From assembly GCA_964392465.1 (NCBI GenBank), contig CAYMPC010000046.1, positions 1-7,958 of the forward strand: 7,958 bases of DNA. The letters run 5' to 3'. How positions within the stretch are numbered: position 1 is the stretch's first letter; every line of letters begins with the position of its first letter. Shown here in pieces: positions 6,900 through 7,958 of the stretch. A program made the translations under genes and the position numbers. A model generated the notes under the pieces. That model was not told the DNA's origin. It searched no databases and saw only the letters and a list, made by a program, of their open reading frames with translations. This stretch comes from JAAXVZ01 sp964392465 (GTDB taxonomy: Archaea > Nanobdellota > Nanobdellia > Woesearchaeales > GW2011-AR15).

Positions 6900-6924
6900 T
6901 TATTTATCATTTGAAAAGCATAAA

Positions 6925-6933
6925 TTTTAAATA
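6925..6933 (+). promoter_or_regulatory. TATA box of the HPF-like gene
   Basis: TTTTAAATATT-type element in the 84-base gap after archease. It predicts a start near 6955 and a leader of about 28 bases without a recognisable Shine-Dalgarno site before the ATG at 6984. Confidence 0.4.
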
Positions 6934-6983
6934 TTCCATCTATCTAATTATTAAAATAAATAGTAAATAAGTAAAAAGTAACA

Positions 6984-7286
6984 ATGGAACTCGGCGGAAA
7001 TATTGAATTAATAGGATTTAACGAAAGGGATAATTCTGAATTAATAGTTTTAAAAAAGATTATTGGTAATTATGCAAGAAAATTCTCAGATTATTTAGGA
7101 GAAGAGTATGAAAAATTAGTTATGGATATGAAACAGGTCCATGGTAAAACCTCTTCTAAATTTGAGATAAATGTAAGATTATTGACAAAAAGCAAACAAT
7201 ATACTTCTGATGTTACAGAAAATAATCTTTTTGTTTGTGTTGCAGATGTTTTGAAAAAATTAGAAGCACAGATAATGAAAAAATAA
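6984..7286 (+). CDS. Small HPF/RaiA-like (S30AE-fold) protein, tentative
   Basis: A 100-residue soluble protein whose predicted order of elements is strand (6-10), helix (18-36), strand (43-50), strand (59-67), strand (71-77), helix (80-97). That beta-alpha-beta-beta-beta-alpha order, together with FEINVRLLTKSKQY followed by NLFVCVADVLKKLEAQI, resembles the ribosome hibernation factor fold (HPF, RaiA, S30AE), which binds the decoding centre of the small ribosomal subunit and shuts down translation. The N-terminal GGNIELIGF and the KKIIGNYARKF helix are what I associate with short archaeal members. It lacks the C-terminal dimerisation extension of long bacterial HPF. The assignment rests on pattern resemblance, not on a diagnostic catalytic motif. 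It has its own TATA box and ends base-to-base with the convergent DUF202 gene. Alternative: an uncharacterised archaeal small protein of the same fold. Confidence 0.65.
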   Translation: MELGGNIELIGFNERDNSELIVLKKIIGNYARKFSDYLGEEYEKLVMDMKQVHGKTSSKFEINVRLLTKSKQYTSDVTENNLFVCVADVLKKLEAQIMKK

Positions 7287-7538
7287 TTATATATGATTAA
7301 TCTTTTTCTTATAATCTTTGAATCTTTTAATTCCATATATAAAGAAAGCTATGCCTACAATAAAACTAAAAATAGATAATACCGTTCTGCTGGAATCTTC
7401 TACAAAACGAATTATAAAAGCACCTAATGCAATAAATGAAAAAGAAGTTCTCCAATAAGAAAGCAAGGTTCTTTCATTTGCTAAATGTGTTCGCTCTACA
7501 GCCAAAATATCTCTTTTACAACAGTCTTCTTTTACCAT
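7287..7538 (-). CDS. DUF202 family two-helix membrane protein
   Basis: An 83-residue membrane protein of the DUF202 (YidH-like) family. The diagnostic N-terminal cytosolic stretch LAVERTHLANERTLLSYWRTS (12-32) is followed by two transmembrane helices (about 32-46 and 53-71) joined by a short polar loop (EDSSR) and a lysine-rich tail (71-80), so both ends should face the cytosol. The function of DUF202 is unknown; the same domain occurs fused to SPX and VTC proteins in eukaryotes, which does not establish a role here. It is slightly shorter than usual. An unusual pair of cysteines lies near the start (DCCKRD, 5-10). Its TAA stop abuts the stop of the convergent HPF-like gene with no bases between. 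A TATA box centred about 28 bases upstream, with no Shine-Dalgarno site, suggests a leaderless message. Confidence 0.88.
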   Translation of the reverse strand: MVKEDCCKRDILAVERTHLANERTLLSYWRTSFSFIALGAFIIRFVEDSSRTVLSIFSFIVGIAFFIYGIKRFKDYKKKINHI

Positions 7539-7560
7539 ATTAATTTAATTTCTTCACTTA

Positions 7561-7570
7561 TTTTTAAATA
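7561..7570 (-). promoter_or_regulatory. TATA box of the DUF202 gene
   Basis: Read on the minus strand this is TATTTAAAAA, centred about 28 bases before the ATG at 7538, so transcription would begin at or next to the start codon. It lies in a 94-base divergent promoter region shared with argS. Confidence 0.45.
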
Positions 7571-7601
7571 TTTAGATTTTATGATTTTATAATTCGCAAC
7601 C

Positions 7602-7609
7602 TTTTTTAA
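7602..7609 (+). promoter_or_regulatory. Candidate TATA box of argS
   Basis: TTTTTTAA centred about 27 bases before the ATG at 7633. The sequence is a weaker match than the other boxes here, but its distance fits a leaderless start, and no GGTGA precedes this ATG. Confidence 0.35.
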
Positions 7610-7632
7610 CTTGAATTATATCTATAAATAAA

Positions 7633-7958
7633 ATGGAAGAGGACATATTTAAAAAAGAAATTGTTAACTCTATTTCTGCAGTGCTAAATAAGAAAATTGA
7701 TATTTCCTTTATTGAAATACCTCCAAATAATGAATTAGGAGATTATGCATTTCCTTGTTTTTTTCTGGCAAGAGAGATAAAAAAAAGCCCAGTTGAAATA
7801 GCAAAGGAGATTTCTTCTAAAATAAACCCTAATAAATATATATCCTCTATCAAAGCAGTTGGATCTTATGTCAACTTTTTTGTTGTTAAAGAAGAACTTT
7901 CTAAAAAGGTGTTAAAGGAGATTTATACAAAAAAAGGTAAATATGGCTCTTCAAACAA
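7633..7958 (+). CDS. argS: Arginyl-tRNA synthetase, N-terminal part (cut by the window end)
   Basis: The frame opens at an ATG and runs off the right edge after 108 complete codons. It is the N-terminal additional domain (Add1) of class I arginyl-tRNA synthetase, which attaches arginine to tRNA-Arg and uses this domain to contact the D-loop/elbow of the tRNA. Visible family landmarks are PPNNELGDYAFPCF (30-43), LAREIKKSPVEIAKEI (45-60) and GSYVNFFV (76-83), followed by the stretch that precedes the catalytic HIGH region in full-length enzymes (KYGSSN, at the cut). The HIGH motif, catalytic core and anticodon-binding DALR domain lie beyond the window. The KKSPVEIA form resembles archaeal and DPANN enzymes. 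It diverges from DUF202 across a 94-base intergenic region and appears to be transcribed alone, probably as a leaderless message. Confidence 0.93.
   Translation, partial: MEEDIFKKEIVNSISAVLNKKIDISFIEIPPNNELGDYAFPCFFLAREIKKSPVEIAKEISSKINPNKYISSIKAVGSYVNFFVVKEELSKKVLKEIYTKKGKYGSSN

Noticed and set aside
7091..7336. An 81-codon minus-strand frame crossing the HPF-like and DUF202 ends
   Set aside because: It overlaps two better-supported genes and has no recognisable protein pattern.
1..7958. CRISPR array, insertion sequence, tRNA, rRNA or a multi-gene defence system
   Set aside because: I saw no spaced direct repeats, no terminal inverted repeats with a transposase, no cloverleaf sequence and no nuclease, toxin or effector gene. 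The content is ordinary chromosomal housekeeping.

Overview
This is an AT-rich window (roughly 30% GC by eye) that reads as chromosomal DNA of an archaeon, most likely a small-genome DPANN lineage of the Woesearchaeota/Pacearchaeota/Nanoarchaeota kind. The evidence is a set of archaeal families (DUF357, archease, an archaeal-type ArgS N-terminus, a small HPF-like protein), TATA boxes of the TTTAAATA/TTTATATT type in nearly every intergenic gap, and two modes of translation start: GGTGA Shine-Dalgarno sites for the two large enzymes, and apparently leaderless starts (TATA box about 26 bases before the ATG) for several small genes. The exact phylum is an inference; there is no rRNA in the window.

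Layout: 2-142, C-terminal end of a small cysteine-rich protein (+). 309-2327, class II (adenosylcobalamin-dependent) ribonucleotide reductase (+). 2342-2632, DUF357 protein (-), convergent with the reductase. 2780-3337, HPP-family membrane protein (+), divergent from DUF357. 3421-3702, small helical protein of unknown function (+). 3763-6426, P2A-type calcium-transporting ATPase (+). 6480-6899, archease (+). 6984-7286, small HPF/RaiA-like protein (+). 7287-7538, DUF202 two-helix membrane protein (-), whose stop codon abuts the previous gene's stop. 7633-7958, start of arginyl-tRNA synthetase (+), cut by the window edge.

The genes do not form one pathway. They are mostly single transcription units for housekeeping jobs: deoxynucleotide synthesis (RNR), cation homeostasis (Ca2+ ATPase), RNA ligation and translation (archease, HPF-like, ArgS), and membrane or unknown functions (HPP, DUF202, DUF357, the 93-residue protein). 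Coding density is high; the longest non-coding stretch is 166 bases (143-308). I see no mobile element, CRISPR array, tRNA, rRNA, phage gene or defence cassette, and no convincing new multi-gene system. The most useful leads are the compact promoter architecture, the terminator-like T tracts lying inside convergent coding ends, and the uncharacterised small proteins.
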